64,000 nt of DNA from Mycolicibacterium cosmeticum (GCF_000613185.1 NZ_CCBB010000003.1:1054001-1118000); one strand, 5' to 3'; counted from the stretch's first letter, positions 36,480 to 45,532 are shown. Notes: generated by a model not told the origin, from the letters alone. Made by a program: numbers and translations.

Positions 36480-37721
36480 ATGAGCATCGACAAGATCGAC
36501 GTCAACGTCTGCAGCCCGGGACGCAACTTCGTCACCCTCAAGATCGTCACCGACGACGGCATCGTCGGCTGGGGCGACGCCACCTTGAACGGACGCGAAT
36601 TGGCAGTCGCCGCTTATCTTTCCGAGCATCTGGCGTCCACCCTGATCGGTCGCGACGAGGATCGCATCGAGGACACCTGGCAGTACCTCTACCGGGGCGC
36701 CTACTGGCGTCGCGGCCCGGTCACCATGGCTGCCATCGCCGCCGTCGACATGGCCCTGTGGGATATCAAGGCCAAGAAGGCCGGCGTGCCGCTGTACCAG
36801 TTGCTCGGTGGGGCCAGCCGCGACCGCATCCGGGTCTACGGGCACGCATCAGGCCCGGACTATGCCGCGCTCAAGGACGCCATCACCGGCTACGTGGAGG
36901 CCGGTTACACCGCGGTGCGCGTGCAGACCGGCGTCCCCGGCCTCGGTCAGATCTACGGTGTGGCCACCAACAAGCCCGGCGCCCGCTATGACTATGAGCC
37001 GGCGCACCGCGCCGCCGACGGAGGCGCGGCGACCGCGCCGATCGAGGAAACCTGGGACACCCGCGCCTATCTGACCCACATGCCCGGCATTTTCGCCAAG
37101 ATTCGCGAGGACTTCGGCAGCCAGTTACGAATCCTGCACGACGGGCACCACCGGATGACCCCGATCGAGGCGGCCAGATTCGCCAAAGACGTCGAACCCT
37201 ACGACCTTTTCTGGTTGGAGGACTGCACGCCCGCCGAGGACCAGGCCGCATTGCGGTTGGTGCGCAGCCATTCCACCACCCCGCTGGCCATCGGCGAGGT
37301 GTTCAACTCGGTGTACGACTACCAGACCCTGATCACCGAACGGCTCATCGACTACGTGCGGTCGGCGGTCACCCACACCGGCGGCGTGACGGCCATGCGC
37401 AAACTATTGGACTTCGCCGGCATCTACGGGATCCGGTCGGGGATGCACGGACCGACCGACATCTCGCCGGTCGGGATGGCCGCGGCCCTGCACCTGGACC
37501 TGGCCATCCACAACTTCGGTATCCAGGAGTACATGCCGCACAGCGACACCACGCTCGAGGTGTTCCGGACGTCGTTCACCTTCGAGCGCGGCTTCCTGCA
37601 CCCCGGTGACACACCGGGCCTCGGGGTCGAACTGGACGAGGATGCGGCCGCCGCCTTCACCTACACGACCGCCTACCTTCCGGTGAATCGATTGCAGGAC
37701 GGAACGGTTCATGACTGGTGA
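36480..37721 (+). CDS. manD: D-mannonate dehydratase (enolase superfamily, ManD-type)
   Basis: The 413-residue enolase-superfamily protein shows ManD features. The N-terminal capping domain has [28 protein letters not shown] and the Tyr-rich RYDYEP are active-site parts. Metal ligands are Asp in [10 protein letters not shown], Glu in [12 protein letters not shown] and Glu in [13 protein letters not shown], with catalytic His in the same DGHH loop and in [15 protein letters not shown]. The product would be 2-keto-3-deoxygluconate. Some family members act weakly on gluconate. Its 3' end overlaps the aldolase gene by 11 bases. Confidence 0.9.
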   Translation: MSIDKIDVNVCSPGRNFVTLKIVTDDGIVGWGDATLNGRELAVAAYLSEHLASTLIGRDEDRIEDTWQYLYRGAYWRRGPVTMAAIAAVDMALWDIKAKKAGVPLYQLLGGASRDRIRVYGHASGPDYAALKDAITGYVEAGYTAVRVQTGVPGLGQIYGVATNKPGARYDYEPAHRAADGGAATAPIEETWDTRAYLTHMPGIFAKIREDFGSQLRILHDGHHRMTPIEAARFAKDVEPYDLFWLEDCTPAEDQAALRLVRSHSTTPLAIGEVFNSVYDYQTLITERLIDYVRSAVTHTGGVTAMRKLLDFAGIYGIRSGMHGPTDISPVGMAAALHLDLAIHNFGIQEYMPHSDTTLEVFRTSFTFERGFLHPGDTPGLGVELDEDAAAAFTYTTAYLPVNRLQDGTVHDW

Positions 37722-38367
37722 CACCTTGAGCCGCTTGCTGATTCCGGCCCGCACGACCGAGACCAAGCTGATCGTGGTGGTGCGCGCCCAGCACGCCACC
37801 GACTACGACCGCATCCTCGAGACTCTCGTCGACAGCGGCGTGGCCAGTGTCGAGCTGACCCTGACGACACCCGGCACGCTGGAGCGCCTGCCGCGGTTGC
37901 TGGCGGTCTACGGTGATGCCGCCGATATCGGGGTGGGCACGGTCACCGACGCCGGGCAGCTGATGACCGCCGTCGATGCCGGTGCACACTACGTGGTCAC
38001 CCCGATCACCGACGTCGGTCTCGTCGAGGAGGCGCACCGGGCCGGTATGCCGATCGTTCCCGGTGGGCTGACGCCCACGGAACTGTTCTCGGCATGGCGG
38101 GCCGGGGCCGCGGCGGTGAAGATCTTCCCCGCCAACCAGGTGGGCGCCGGGTACGTCAAGGATCTGCGCGGCCCCTTCCCCGGAATCTCCGTCGTGCCCT
38201 CCGGGGGTATCGGCCTTGGTGAGGTCGGGCCGTGGTTGGCCGCCGGGGCGGCGGCTGTCAGCGTGGGCGGCCCGCTGCTGGGTGACGCCGTACGCGGCGG
38301 TGATCTCGGGGAACTGCGGCAGCGGGCAGCGGCCTTCGTCGCCGCGTGCCGGCGGGACGCGGCGTGA
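37711..38367 (+). CDS. eda: 2-dehydro-3-deoxy-6-phosphogluconate (KDPG) aldolase
   Basis: The 218-residue class I aldolase cleaves KDPG to pyruvate and glyceraldehyde-3-phosphate. The TIM-barrel motifs are [27 protein letters not shown] (catalytic Glu), [33 protein letters not shown] and the Schiff-base lysine in [13 protein letters not shown], then [20 protein letters not shown] (phosphate site). The ATG lies inside the manD end, and the stop overlaps the next GTG (GTGA). This is the last step of the pathway encoded here. Confidence 0.92.
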   Translation: MTGDTLSRLLIPARTTETKLIVVVRAQHATDYDRILETLVDSGVASVELTLTTPGTLERLPRLLAVYGDAADIGVGTVTDAGQLMTAVDAGAHYVVTPITDVGLVEEAHRAGMPIVPGGLTPTELFSAWRAGAAAVKIFPANQVGAGYVKDLRGPFPGISVVPSGGIGLGEVGPWLAAGAAAVSVGGPLLGDAVRGGDLGELRQRAAAFVAACRRDAA

Positions 38368-39311
38368 CGCCGCGGGTCGCCACGCTCGGCGAGACCATGG
38401 CCCTGATGCGCACCAGGGAGATCGGTTCGCTGCGGCATGTGTCCGATCTGATCCTGGGCATCGGCGGCGCCGAGACCAATGTGGCAATCGGGTTGCAGCG
38501 CTTGGGTATCGACAGCCGCTGGCTCGGTCGGGTGGGCGATGACCCGCTGGGGGAGCGGGTCGCCAGGGAGGTCCGGGCTGAAGGGGTGGATGTGCACGGT
38601 GTCGTCGACCCCGACGCCCCGACCGGGTTGATGATCAAGGAACGCCCGACCACTCGCTCCACCGCCGTGCTGTACTACCGCGGCGGTTCGGCGGGATCAC
38701 GGCTGCGACCCGAAGACCTGCCGCCCGGCTGGATCGAACAGGTGTCGGTATTGCACGTCTCGGGCATCACGGCGCTGTTGTCCGATAGTGCACGCGAATG
38801 CATGCAATCGGCACTCGACCGCGCCCGCGGTGCGGGGGTACCGGTCAGCTTCGACATCAACTACCGGTCGGCGCTGGCACCGGCCGACGTGGCCGGTCCG
38901 TTGCTGCGCAAGTTCGCCGAACAGGCCGACATCGTCTTCGGCGGCCCGGAGGAGCTGCAGTTGCTGTTCCCGGACTCCGACCCGGCCGAGGCGGCCGCAC
39001 GACTCGTCCGTTCCGGCCGCAGCGAGGTGGTGCGCAAACAAGGTGCCGACGGCGCCACGGCGCATCTGCCCGGTGAACAGATCTACAGCGCCGGTTTCCC
39101 CGTCGACGTGGTCGACACCGTCGGCGCCGGTGATGCCTTCGTCGCCGGCTATCTCAGCGGATGGTTGCACGGGCTGTCGGTGGCCCAGCGGCTGCGGCGC
39201 GCCAACGCGTGTGGGGCGATCCTGTGCATGACCCCGGGTGACTGGGAGTCCAGCCCGACCCTGGCCGATGTGGAACGGTTCTGCCTCGGAGGCGATCCGG
39301 TCCTGCGCTAG
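38364..39311 (+). CDS. kdgK: PfkB-family sugar kinase, probably 2-keto-3-deoxygluconate kinase
   Basis: The 315-residue ribokinase-family enzyme has ATLGETMALMRT at the start, LILGIGGAETNVAIGLQRLG (substrate motif), SFDINYRSAL and the C-terminal signature VDVVDTVGAGDAFVAGYLSG with the catalytic aspartate (GAGD, about residues 252-255). Phosphorylating KDG to KDPG would link the dehydratase and the aldolase. The start is the GTG overlapping the aldolase stop. It ends three bases from the convergent mftM. Confidence 0.9.
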   Translation: MTPRVATLGETMALMRTREIGSLRHVSDLILGIGGAETNVAIGLQRLGIDSRWLGRVGDDPLGERVAREVRAEGVDVHGVVDPDAPTGLMIKERPTTRSTAVLYYRGGSAGSRLRPEDLPPGWIEQVSVLHVSGITALLSDSARECMQSALDRARGAGVPVSFDINYRSALAPADVAGPLLRKFAEQADIVFGGPEELQLLFPDSDPAEAAARLVRSGRSEVVRKQGADGATAHLPGEQIYSAGFPVDVVDTVGAGDAFVAGYLSGWLHGLSVAQRLRRANACGAILCMTPGDWESSPTLADVERFCLGGDPVLR

Positions 39312-39314
39312 CCG

Positions 39315-40181
39315 CTACCGCCGGTCGAGCACCAACCAGCCGCCGTGGTGTTCGAAGACGGTCACGCGCATGGATGGGTCTGCGGCACAGAGGCGTCCAC
39401 CGATGCCCGTCAACGTGTCGATGTCGAATCGGCGGATATGCCCGTAGCAGGCCTGTGGGTGGTCCTCGAACGGTACCGCCACCACCACCCGGTGCCGGGC
39501 CAACCGCAATGCCTCGGCGAGCACCCGGTCTCCGGTCGGCACGTCCAGATGCTCGAGCAGATGCAGCGCGGTGACGGTGTCGGCCGCCCCGTCGGGCAAG
39601 GGCACCCGGCCGGCGTCGCAACGCAGGGTGCGCACCGGGCGCTGCAGGCGGCGGCTCACCGCGTCCAGCAGGTCCATCGTCGGCCCACTCAGGTCGGTGG
39701 CCAGGACGTCGATACTGCGGCGCTGCATGCGCAGTGGGAAGAAGCCGAAGCAGGATCCCAGGTCGATCAGCCGGGGGCCGGCGACCAGCTCGGCGGCCCG
39801 TTCGTGGATGGGGGCGAACGCCGCGCTGCCGTCTTCCAGCGCCGCCACGGAGTTGCGGTAGAACCGCAGCCACGCCGCCATGCCGCCGTTCACCGTCGAG
39901 CGCACCACGCCGGTGAACACCTGCTCGAACTCCGGCCGGCCCCGCAGCCAGGTACCCAGCTGCTCGGTCAGCAGCACCGCCAGTTCGTCGTTCAGCTCGT
40001 GCGGTGCGAGGTCGTGCTCCACCGTCAGGACGGCGCCGTCGCGGAACGCCGTGAATCGGGCCCCGCACCCCTGGCCGTGCGGACGGCGCCGCAGCACCCG
40101 CACCCCGTCACCGTGCCACACGCCAACTGCCGTCGGCGCGAGGGGATCGACCTCGGCGGGATCCAGGAGAGCAACGGTCAT
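39315..40181 (-). CDS. mftM: SAM-dependent methyltransferase, mycofactocin glycan methyltransferase MftM-like
   Basis: The 288-residue methyltransferase has motif I as RLIDLGSCFGFFPLRM, an acidic strand end in DVLATDLSGPTMDLL and motif IV-like DTVTALHLLEHLDVP (Methyltransf_11/25 type). The N-terminal domain (about 1-140) is specific to this group. In mycobacteria a methyltransferase next to mftA, MftM, 2-O-methylates the oligoglucose chain of mycofactocin; divergence from mftA here makes that the best assignment. The start is taken as ATG 40181; the frame is open to 40292. If MftF is absent from this locus, its substrate must be made by genes elsewhere. Confidence 0.8.
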   Translation of the reverse strand: MTVALLDPAEVDPLAPTAVGVWHGDGVRVLRRRPHGQGCGARFTAFRDGAVLTVEHDLAPHELNDELAVLLTEQLGTWLRGRPEFEQVFTGVVRSTVNGGMAAWLRFYRNSVAALEDGSAAFAPIHERAAELVAGPRLIDLGSCFGFFPLRMQRRSIDVLATDLSGPTMDLLDAVSRRLQRPVRTLRCDAGRVPLPDGAADTVTALHLLEHLDVPTGDRVLAEALRLARHRVVVAVPFEDHPQACYGHIRRFDIDTLTGIGGRLCAADPSMRVTVFEHHGGWLVLDRR

Positions 40182-40340
40182 GCTGGACAACGCTATTGGC
40201 GATGATGGGGGATACGCCCGCACCAACTGGGTGCGATCTGCGCCTGACCGGGTGGGTGGCCAACTGCCCGTCCGGCCAGTGTTGCCCGACATCGGCGTGA
40301 CTTAGCGTGAGTGGTGTCCATCACAGCCCTGGAGGTACCG

Positions 40341-40445
40341 ATGCCCACTCATGACGCCACCGAAACCGGCACGACGGCAACGCCGCTGGTCGAGGAGACC
40401 TTGGTCGAGGAGGTCCTCATCGACGGTATGTGCGGGGTGTACTGA
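40341..40445 (+). CDS. mftA: Mycofactocin precursor peptide MftA
   Basis: This 34-residue precursor is recognised by its C-terminal core IDGMCGVY, whose last Val-Tyr pair is decarboxylated and cross-linked by MftC; the upstream VEETLVEEVL is the conserved leader for MftB. The rest is Thr-rich. The ATG at 40341 follows GGAGGT with five-base spacing. The stop is one base before mftB. After processing by MftE, the Val-Tyr residue pair gives AHDP, then MftD forms premycofactocin. Confidence 0.95.
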   Translation: MPTHDATETGTTATPLVEETLVEEVLIDGMCGVY

Positions 40446-40446
40446 C

Positions 40447-40707
40447 ATGCCGTTCGATCCGAACGGCGCCTGGCGACTGCACCCGCAGGTCGCCGTCCGG
40501 CCCGAGCCGTTCGGCGCGCTGCTGTACCACTTCGGTACCCGCAAGCTGTCCTTCCTGAAGAACCGCACGGTGGTCGAGGTGGTGCAGTCCCTGCCTCAAC
40601 ACCCCAGCGCCGCGGCCGCCCTGGCCGCGGCCGGGGTGCGGGACTGCGAGCCCTACACCAAAGCACTTGCCACGCTGGCGCACTCCCAGATGCTGGTGCA
40701 GTCATGA
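40447..40707 (+). CDS. mftB: Mycofactocin precursor-binding chaperone MftB
   Basis: The 86-residue peptide-binding chaperone (PqqD-like) presents MftA to the radical SAM enzyme. It starts MPFDPNGAWRLHPQVAVRPE and carries the family stretch LLYHFGTRKLSFLKNRTVVEVV (first 20 residues conserved, about 29-48). It lies one base after mftA and overlaps mftC by four bases. A longer in-frame open stretch back to 40351 runs over mftA and is rejected. Confidence 0.93.
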   Translation: MPFDPNGAWRLHPQVAVRPEPFGALLYHFGTRKLSFLKNRTVVEVVQSLPQHPSAAAALAAAGVRDCEPYTKALATLAHSQMLVQS

Positions 40708-41870
40708 CGACGATGTCGCCGGCGGTCACCCTCAGCGACCAGTTCGAGCTGGGCCTGGATGCCCCGATCTGCCTGACCTGGGAGCTGACCTATGCGTGCA
40801 ACCTGTCGTGCGTGCACTGCCTGTCGTCGTCGGGCCGCCGCGACCCGCGGGAGCTGACCACACAGCAGTGCAAGGACATCATCGACGAGCTGGAACGCAT
40901 GCAGGTGTTCTACGTGAACATCGGCGGCGGTGAGCCGACGGTGCGCTCGGACTTCTGGGAGCTGGTCGACTACGCCACCGAACACCATGTGGGGGTGAAG
41001 TTCTCGACCAACGGGGTGCGCATCACCCCGGAGGTGGCCGCCAAACTGGCCGCCAGTGATTACGTCGACGTGCAGATCTCGCTGGACGGCGCGACCGCCG
41101 AGATCAACGACGCGGTGCGCGGTCCCGGCTCGTTCGACATGGCGGTGCGTGCCCTGACGAACCTCAAGGATGCGGGCTTCAAGGACGCCAAGATCTCGGT
41201 GGTCGTCACCCGGCACAATGTGGAGCAACTCGATGAATTCAAGGCGCTGGCGGATCGTTTCGGAGCGACGCTGCGGATCACCCGGCTGCGCCCCTCGGGC
41301 CGCGGCGCAGATGTCTGGGACGAGTTGCACCCCACCCCGGCACAACAGCGCCGGCTCTACGACTGGCTGGTCGCCCGCGGTGACGGTGTTCTTACCGGGG
41401 ATTCGTTTTTCCATCTGTCGGCGTACGGCAGCGCCCTGCCCGGGCTGAACTTGTGTGGTGCCGGCCGGGTGGTGTGCCTGATCGATCCCGTCGGCGATGT
41501 GTATGCCTGCCCGTTCGCCATCCACGAGAAGTTCTTGGCCGGAAACATCCTCACCAGCAACGGATTCCAGGATGTCTGGCAGAACGCCCCGCTGTTCGCC
41601 GAACTGCGCAACCCGACCACCGGCGGTGCGTGCGCATCGTGTGCGCACTTCGACAGTTGTCGCGGGGGATGCATGGCGGCCAAGTTCTTCACCGGCCTGC
41701 CGATGGACGGCCCGGATCCCGAATGTGTGCAGGGCTACGGCGAATCGGCGCTGAGCGCCGAGCGTTCCATCCCGCGCCCGGCCGTGGACCATTCCCGTTC
41801 GCTGCCGCTGACGGTGCTCAAGAAGCCCAGGCGGGTGTGCGACGTCAACCCCGTCAGTGAATTGTTGTAA
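40704..41870 (+). CDS. mftC: Mycofactocin radical SAM maturase MftC
   Basis: MftC carries out oxidative decarboxylation and C-C bond formation on the Val-Tyr end of MftA. The 388-residue protein has the SAM-cluster motif CNLSCVHC (about residues 33-40), GGGEPTVRSDF (SAM binding) and a C-terminal SPASM domain whose auxiliary-cluster cysteines lie in LCGAGRVVC, VYACPF and CASCAHFDSCRGGC. ATGA overlap with mftB shows coupling. All expected residues are present, so the enzyme looks functional. Confidence 0.95.
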   Translation: MTTMSPAVTLSDQFELGLDAPICLTWELTYACNLSCVHCLSSSGRRDPRELTTQQCKDIIDELERMQVFYVNIGGGEPTVRSDFWELVDYATEHHVGVKFSTNGVRITPEVAAKLAASDYVDVQISLDGATAEINDAVRGPGSFDMAVRALTNLKDAGFKDAKISVVVTRHNVEQLDEFKALADRFGATLRITRLRPSGRGADVWDELHPTPAQQRRLYDWLVARGDGVLTGDSFFHLSAYGSALPGLNLCGAGRVVCLIDPVGDVYACPFAIHEKFLAGNILTSNGFQDVWQNAPLFAELRNPTTGGACASCAHFDSCRGGCMAAKFFTGLPMDGPDPECVQGYGESALSAERSIPRPAVDHSRSLPLTVLKKPRRVCDVNPVSELL

Positions 41871-41881
41871 GGAGCGAGACG

Positions 41882-43048
41882 ATGGCATGGTTCGAGACCG
41901 TGGCCGAGGCGCAACGCCGCGCCGCGAAACGGCTGCCGAAGAGTGTGTACAGCGCGCTGCTGGCCGGCTCGGAGAAGGGCAGCACCGTCGCGGACAACAT
42001 CGCGGCGTTCGGCGAGCTCGGCTTCGCGCCGCACGTGGCCGGTCTGTCGAGCAAGCGCGATCTCGCCACGACCGTGATGGGCCAGTCGATTTCGTTGCCG
42101 GTCTTCATCTCGCCGACCGGTGTGCAGGCCGTGCATCCCGACGGTGAGGTGGCGGTGGCGCGTGCCGCGGCGGCCCGCGGGACCGCGATGAGCCTGTCGT
42201 CGTTCGCCAGCAAGGCCATCGAAGAGGTGACCGCGGCCAACCCGCAGACCTTCTTCCAGATGTACTGGACCGGGACCCGCGACCAACTCGAGGCCAGGAT
42301 GGAACGGGCGCGTGCGGCCGGCGCCGTCGGCTTGATCCTCACCACCGACTGGTCCTTCTCGCACGGCCGGGATTGGGGCAGTCCCAAGATTCCGGAACGC
42401 ATGGACCTCAAGGCGATGGCCCGGTTCGCGCCGGAGGGGCTGCGGCGGCCGCGCTGGCTGCTCGACTTCGCCCGCACCGGCCGGGTGCCGGATCTGACCG
42501 CACCCAATCTGGCCGAACCCGGGTCCGCCGCGCCGACCTTCTTCGGCGCCTACGGCGAGTGGATGCAGACGCCGCTGCCCACCTGGACAGATATCGCCTG
42601 GCTGCGGGAGCGCTGGGGTGGGCCGTTCATGCTCAAGGGCGTCATGCGCGTCGACGACGCCAAGCGCGCCGTCGATGCCGGTGTCACCGCCATCTCGGTC
42701 TCCAACCACGGCGGCAACAACCTGGACGGCACGCCCGCCTCGATCAGGGCGCTGCCCGCGATCGCCGCGGCCGTCGGCTCCGATATCGAGATCGTGCTGG
42801 ACGGCGGCATCCGCCGCGGCAGCGACGTGGTCAAGGCGCTGGCCCTCGGGGCCCGCGCCGTGATGCTCGGCCGGGCCTACCTGTGGGGCCTGGCCGCCGG
42901 TGGCCAGGACGGGGTCGAGAACGTGCTGGACATTCTGCGCGGCGGTATCGATTCGGCCTTGTTGGGGCTCGGTTTGTCCTCGGTGCACGACCTCGGGCCG
43001 TCCGACCTGGTCATTCCGGACGGCTTCACCCGCACCCTGGGGGCCTGA
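41882..43048 (+). CDS. mftD: Mycofactocin maturation FMN dehydrogenase MftD
   Basis: MftD oxidises AHDP to premycofactocin, creating the redox-active alpha-keto amide. The 388-residue protein is of the lactate-dehydrogenase/glycolate-oxidase FMN family: PVFISPTGVQAVHPDGE, MYWTGTRDQLEARM, LKGVMRVDDAKRAVDAG, the catalytic histidine in ISVSNHGGNNLDG and the FMN phosphate site VLDGGIRRGSDVVKALALGA. It starts at ATG 41882, eleven bases after mftC. The expected next genes, mftE and mftF, are not here; alkB follows after 105 bp. Confidence 0.94.
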   Translation: MAWFETVAEAQRRAAKRLPKSVYSALLAGSEKGSTVADNIAAFGELGFAPHVAGLSSKRDLATTVMGQSISLPVFISPTGVQAVHPDGEVAVARAAAARGTAMSLSSFASKAIEEVTAANPQTFFQMYWTGTRDQLEARMERARAAGAVGLILTTDWSFSHGRDWGSPKIPERMDLKAMARFAPEGLRRPRWLLDFARTGRVPDLTAPNLAEPGSAAPTFFGAYGEWMQTPLPTWTDIAWLRERWGGPFMLKGVMRVDDAKRAVDAGVTAISVSNHGGNNLDGTPASIRALPAIAAAVGSDIEIVLDGGIRRGSDVVKALALGARAVMLGRAYLWGLAAGGQDGVENVLDILRGGIDSALLGLGLSSVHDLGPSDLVIPDGFTRTLGA

Positions 43049-43073
43049 CCCAACTCGTTTTACAAATGATGGT

Positions 43074-43098
43074 TGTTTGTCTAGACGTCGGACAAACA
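43074..43098. promoter_or_regulatory. Candidate TetR operator upstream of alkB
   Basis: TGTTTGTC (43074-43081) and GACAAACA (43091-43098) are perfect 8-bp inverted arms nine bases apart. It overlaps a probable alkB promoter (TAGACG at 43082-43087, 17 bases, TATAGT at 43105-43110). The TetR gene three genes downstream is the likely ligand, by analogy with alkane-operon repressors. Confidence 0.6.
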
Positions 43099-43110
43099 GC
43101 GGTCTATAGT
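43082..43110 (+). promoter_or_regulatory. Candidate alkB promoter
   Basis: A TATAGT -10 element at 43105-43110 lies 17 bases after TAGACG, within the inverted repeat. A strong AGGAGGAG ribosome site lies at 43136-43143. Confidence 0.45.
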
Positions 43111-43153
43111 CAACTCCAATGGTGATGCCACTCACAGGAGGAGTTGACTGACG

Positions 43154-44437
43154 ATGACGTCGCAAACCGATCTTCGAGCCCAGCCGGTCCCGGCTGCCGA
43201 CTGGCGGGACCGCAAGCGTTACCTCTGGTTGCTCGGCCTGATCGCGCCAACGGCCCTGTTCGTGATGCTGCCGGTGGTGTGGGCGTTCAACCACGCCGGG
43301 TGGTCGGCCGCGGCCCAGGTCCCGTTCTGGATCGGGCCGCTGCTGGTGTACGTGCTGCTGCCCATCCTGGACCGGTTCTTCGGGCCGGACGGCCAGAACC
43401 CGCCCGACGAGGTGATGGAGCGGTTGGAGAACGACAAGTACTACCGCTACTGCACCTACATCTACATCCCGTTCCAGTACGCGAGCGTGATCATGGGCGC
43501 CTACCTGTTCACCGCATCTGACCTTGGCTGGCTCGGGTTCGACGGCGGGCTGGGCTGGCCGGCCAAGATCGGCCTGGCGCTGTCGGTCGGGGTGCTCGGC
43601 GGTGTCGGTATCAACACCGCCCACGAGATGGGCCACAAGAAGGACTCGCTGGAGCGCTGGCTGTCCAAGATCACCCTGGCCCAGACCTGCTACGGACACT
43701 TCTACATCGAGCACAACCGCGGGCATCACGTCCGCGTCGCGACCCCGGAAGACCCCGCCTCGGCGCGGTTCGGCGAGACGTTCTGGGAGTTCCTGCCGCG
43801 CAGCGTGTGGGGCAGCCTCAAGTCGTCCTGGGAGCTGGAGGCCAAGCGGCTGGAGCGGGCCGGGAAGTCGAAGTGGCACCCGTCCAACGACGTGCTCAAT
43901 GCCTGGGCGATGTCGGTGGTGTTCTACGGTGCCCTGCTCGCGATCTTCGGTCTGGGGTTGATCCCGTACATCCTGATCTCGGCGATCTACGGTTTCGCCC
44001 TGCTGGAGACCGTCAACTACCTGGAGCATTACGGGCTGTTGCGGCAGAAGCTGGAGTCCGGCCGGTACGAGCGGTGCGCGCCCGTGCACAGCTGGAACTC
44101 CGACCACATCGTCACCAACTTGTTCCTCTATCACCTGCAGCGGCACAGCGATCATCACGCCAACCCGACGCGGCGCTACCAAACCCTGCGCAGCATGGAC
44201 GGTGCGCCGAACCTGCCCAGCGGGTACGCCTCGATGATCGGGTTGACCTACTTCCCGCCGCTGTGGCGCAAGGTGATGGACCACCGGGTGCTCGCCCACT
44301 ATGACGGCGATATCACCCGCGCCAACATCCATCCGCGGATGCGGGACAAGGTGCTGGCCAAGTACGGGGCTGGCGATGTGGGGGCACCTCCCGCGCGAAG
44401 CGCAGGGGGACGCTCGCGCGAAGAGCGGAGGGCTTGA
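43154..44437 (+). CDS. alkB: Alkane 1-monooxygenase AlkB
   Basis: AlkB hydroxylates terminal carbons of medium- to long-chain alkanes using rubredoxin-delivered electrons. The 427-residue membrane di-iron protein has several membrane helices in its first 150 residues and all histidine boxes: [26 protein letters not shown] with the downstream SARFGE motif, [11 protein letters not shown] and [19 protein letters not shown]. The last about 20 residues ([18 protein letters not shown]) are encoded by a hairpin-forming repeat-like stretch and are not typical of AlkB. The rubredoxin genes follow in the same operon. Confidence 0.95.
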   Translation: MTSQTDLRAQPVPAADWRDRKRYLWLLGLIAPTALFVMLPVVWAFNHAGWSAAAQVPFWIGPLLVYVLLPILDRFFGPDGQNPPDEVMERLENDKYYRYCTYIYIPFQYASVIMGAYLFTASDLGWLGFDGGLGWPAKIGLALSVGVLGGVGINTAHEMGHKKDSLERWLSKITLAQTCYGHFYIEHNRGHHVRVATPEDPASARFGETFWEFLPRSVWGSLKSSWELEAKRLERAGKSKWHPSNDVLNAWAMSVVFYGALLAIFGLGLIPYILISAIYGFALLETVNYLEHYGLLRQKLESGRYERCAPVHSWNSDHIVTNLFLYHLQRHSDHHANPTRRYQTLRSMDGAPNLPSGYASMIGLTYFPPLWRKVMDHRVLAHYDGDITRANIHPRMRDKVLAKYGAGDVGAPPARSAGGRSREERRA

Positions 44438-44439
44438 GC

Positions 44440-44613
44440 ATGAGCGCCTACCGCTGTCCCGGCTGCGACTACGTCTACGACGAGTCCAAAGGCGCTCCGC
44501 GCGAAGGGTTCCCGGCCGGAACGGCATGGGACGAGGTACCCGACGACTGGACCTGCCCGGACTGTGCGGTGCGGGAGAAGGTCGACTTCGAAGAGATCGG
44601 TGCGAAAGCATGA
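44440..44613 (+). CDS. rubA: Rubredoxin RubA
   Basis: The 57-residue rubredoxin has both iron-binding CxxC pairs: [13 protein letters not shown] near the start and [14 protein letters not shown] near the end. It transfers electrons to AlkB. The ATG lies two bases after the alkB stop and the stop overlaps rubB by four bases (ATGA). Confidence 0.93.
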   Translation: MSAYRCPGCDYVYDESKGAPREGFPAGTAWDEVPDDWTCPDCAVREKVDFEEIGAKA

Positions 44614-44792
44614 GTGACTACAAGCTCTACGTCTGCATCCAGTGCGGCTTCGAGTACGACGAGGCCAAGGGCTGGCCGGAGGACGGTATCGCCCCCGGCA
44701 CCCGGTGGGACGACATTCCCGACGATTGGAGCTGCCCGGACTGCGGCGCGGCGAAATCGGACTTCGACATGGTGGAGGTCTCTCGTCCTTGA
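44610..44792 (+). CDS. rubB: Rubredoxin RubB
   Basis: This second rubredoxin, of 60 residues, has [18 protein letters not shown] and [17 protein letters not shown]. It is closer than RubA to the electron-transfer rubredoxins that complement AlkB systems (AlkG2-like), though which of the two serves AlkB is not evident. It is coupled to rubA by ATGA. Confidence 0.93.
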   Translation: MSDYKLYVCIQCGFEYDEAKGWPEDGIAPGTRWDDIPDDWSCPDCGAAKSDFDMVEVSRP

Positions 44793-44830
44793 CCGCCGAT
44801 TGGGTGGGGTTAGGCGATAACCTCGGCCCT

Positions 44831-45463
44831 GTGAACACCTCGATGCCTCGGCGGACGGCGCCACGCGTGCCGTACGCCGAGGCATCGCGCGTGCTGCTGC
44901 GGGACTCGATCCTGGACGGCATGCGGGAGCTGCTGCTGGTGCGGGACTGGTCCTCGATCACCCTGACCGACGTGGCGCGGGCCGCCGGGATCAGCCGGCA
45001 GACCATCTACAACGAGTTCGGTTCCCGGCAGGGCCTGGCCGAGGGATATGCGCTGCGGCTGGCCGACCGCCTGGTCGACGCCGTCGCGCACGCCATCAAC
45101 CACAACGTCGGGCAGGTGTACGAGGCGTTCCTGGAGGGCTTCCGGGCCTTCTTCGCCGACTCGGCGTCCGATCCGCTGGTCATCTCGCTGCTGACCGGTG
45201 CCGCCAAGCCTGACCTGCTGCAGATCATCACCATCGGCAGCGGGCCCATCATCACCCGCTGCTCGACGCGGCTGCAGGAAACCTTCCAGACCAGCTGGAT
45301 CCGGTCCAGCGACGAGGACGCCGGAGTGCTGGCCCGCGCCATCGTCCGGCTGGCCATGAGTTATGTGTCCATGCCGCCGGAGGCCGACCACGATGTGGCC
45401 CGTGACCTGGCCCGGCTCATGTCACCGTTCGCCGAGCGATACGGTGTTATCGACACCCCTTAG
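44831..45463 (+). CDS. TetR-family regulator of the alkane operon
   Basis: The 210-residue TetR protein has an N-terminal HTH ([20 protein letters not shown] followed by [15 protein letters not shown], about residues 45-80) and an all-helical ligand domain. It matches Rv3249c by position, last in the alkB-rubA-rubB unit. The probable ligand is a fatty acid or alkane oxidation product and the probable site is the inverted repeat at 43074-43098. The GTG at 44831 has no ribosome site; the ATG at 44843 is an alternative. Confidence 0.9.
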   Translation: MNTSMPRRTAPRVPYAEASRVLLRDSILDGMRELLLVRDWSSITLTDVARAAGISRQTIYNEFGSRQGLAEGYALRLADRLVDAVAHAINHNVGQVYEAFLEGFRAFFADSASDPLVISLLTGAAKPDLLQIITIGSGPIITRCSTRLQETFQTSWIRSSDEDAGVLARAIVRLAMSYVSMPPEADHDVARDLARLMSPFAERYGVIDTP

Positions 45464-45518
45464 CTGTCAGAGCGCCGAGCGCCTGTCCCGCGAGCCCGCA
45501 GGCTAGAGGTGTCTTCGG

Positions 45519-45532
45519 GGCACAGCTGTGCC
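45519..45532. promoter_or_regulatory. 14-bp palindrome in the sahH leader
   Basis: GGCACAGCTGTGCC is a perfect palindrome 41 bases upstream of the sahH start in a 110-bp intergenic region. It could be an operator or part of a leader hairpin. No known SAH or SAM riboswitch pattern was recognised around it. Confidence 0.35.

Noticed and set aside
40282..40308. TTGCCC/TAGCGT as the mftA promoter
   Set aside because: The spacer is only 15 bases and both hexamers are weak.
40351..40446. N-terminal extension of mftB in the same frame
   Set aside because: It overlaps mftA in another frame and is Arg/Ser-rich; the ATG at 40447 gives the normal MftB length.
41735..44611. 958-residue frame antisense to mftD and alkB
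   Set aside because: It is opposite well-supported genes and has low-complexity composition without domains.
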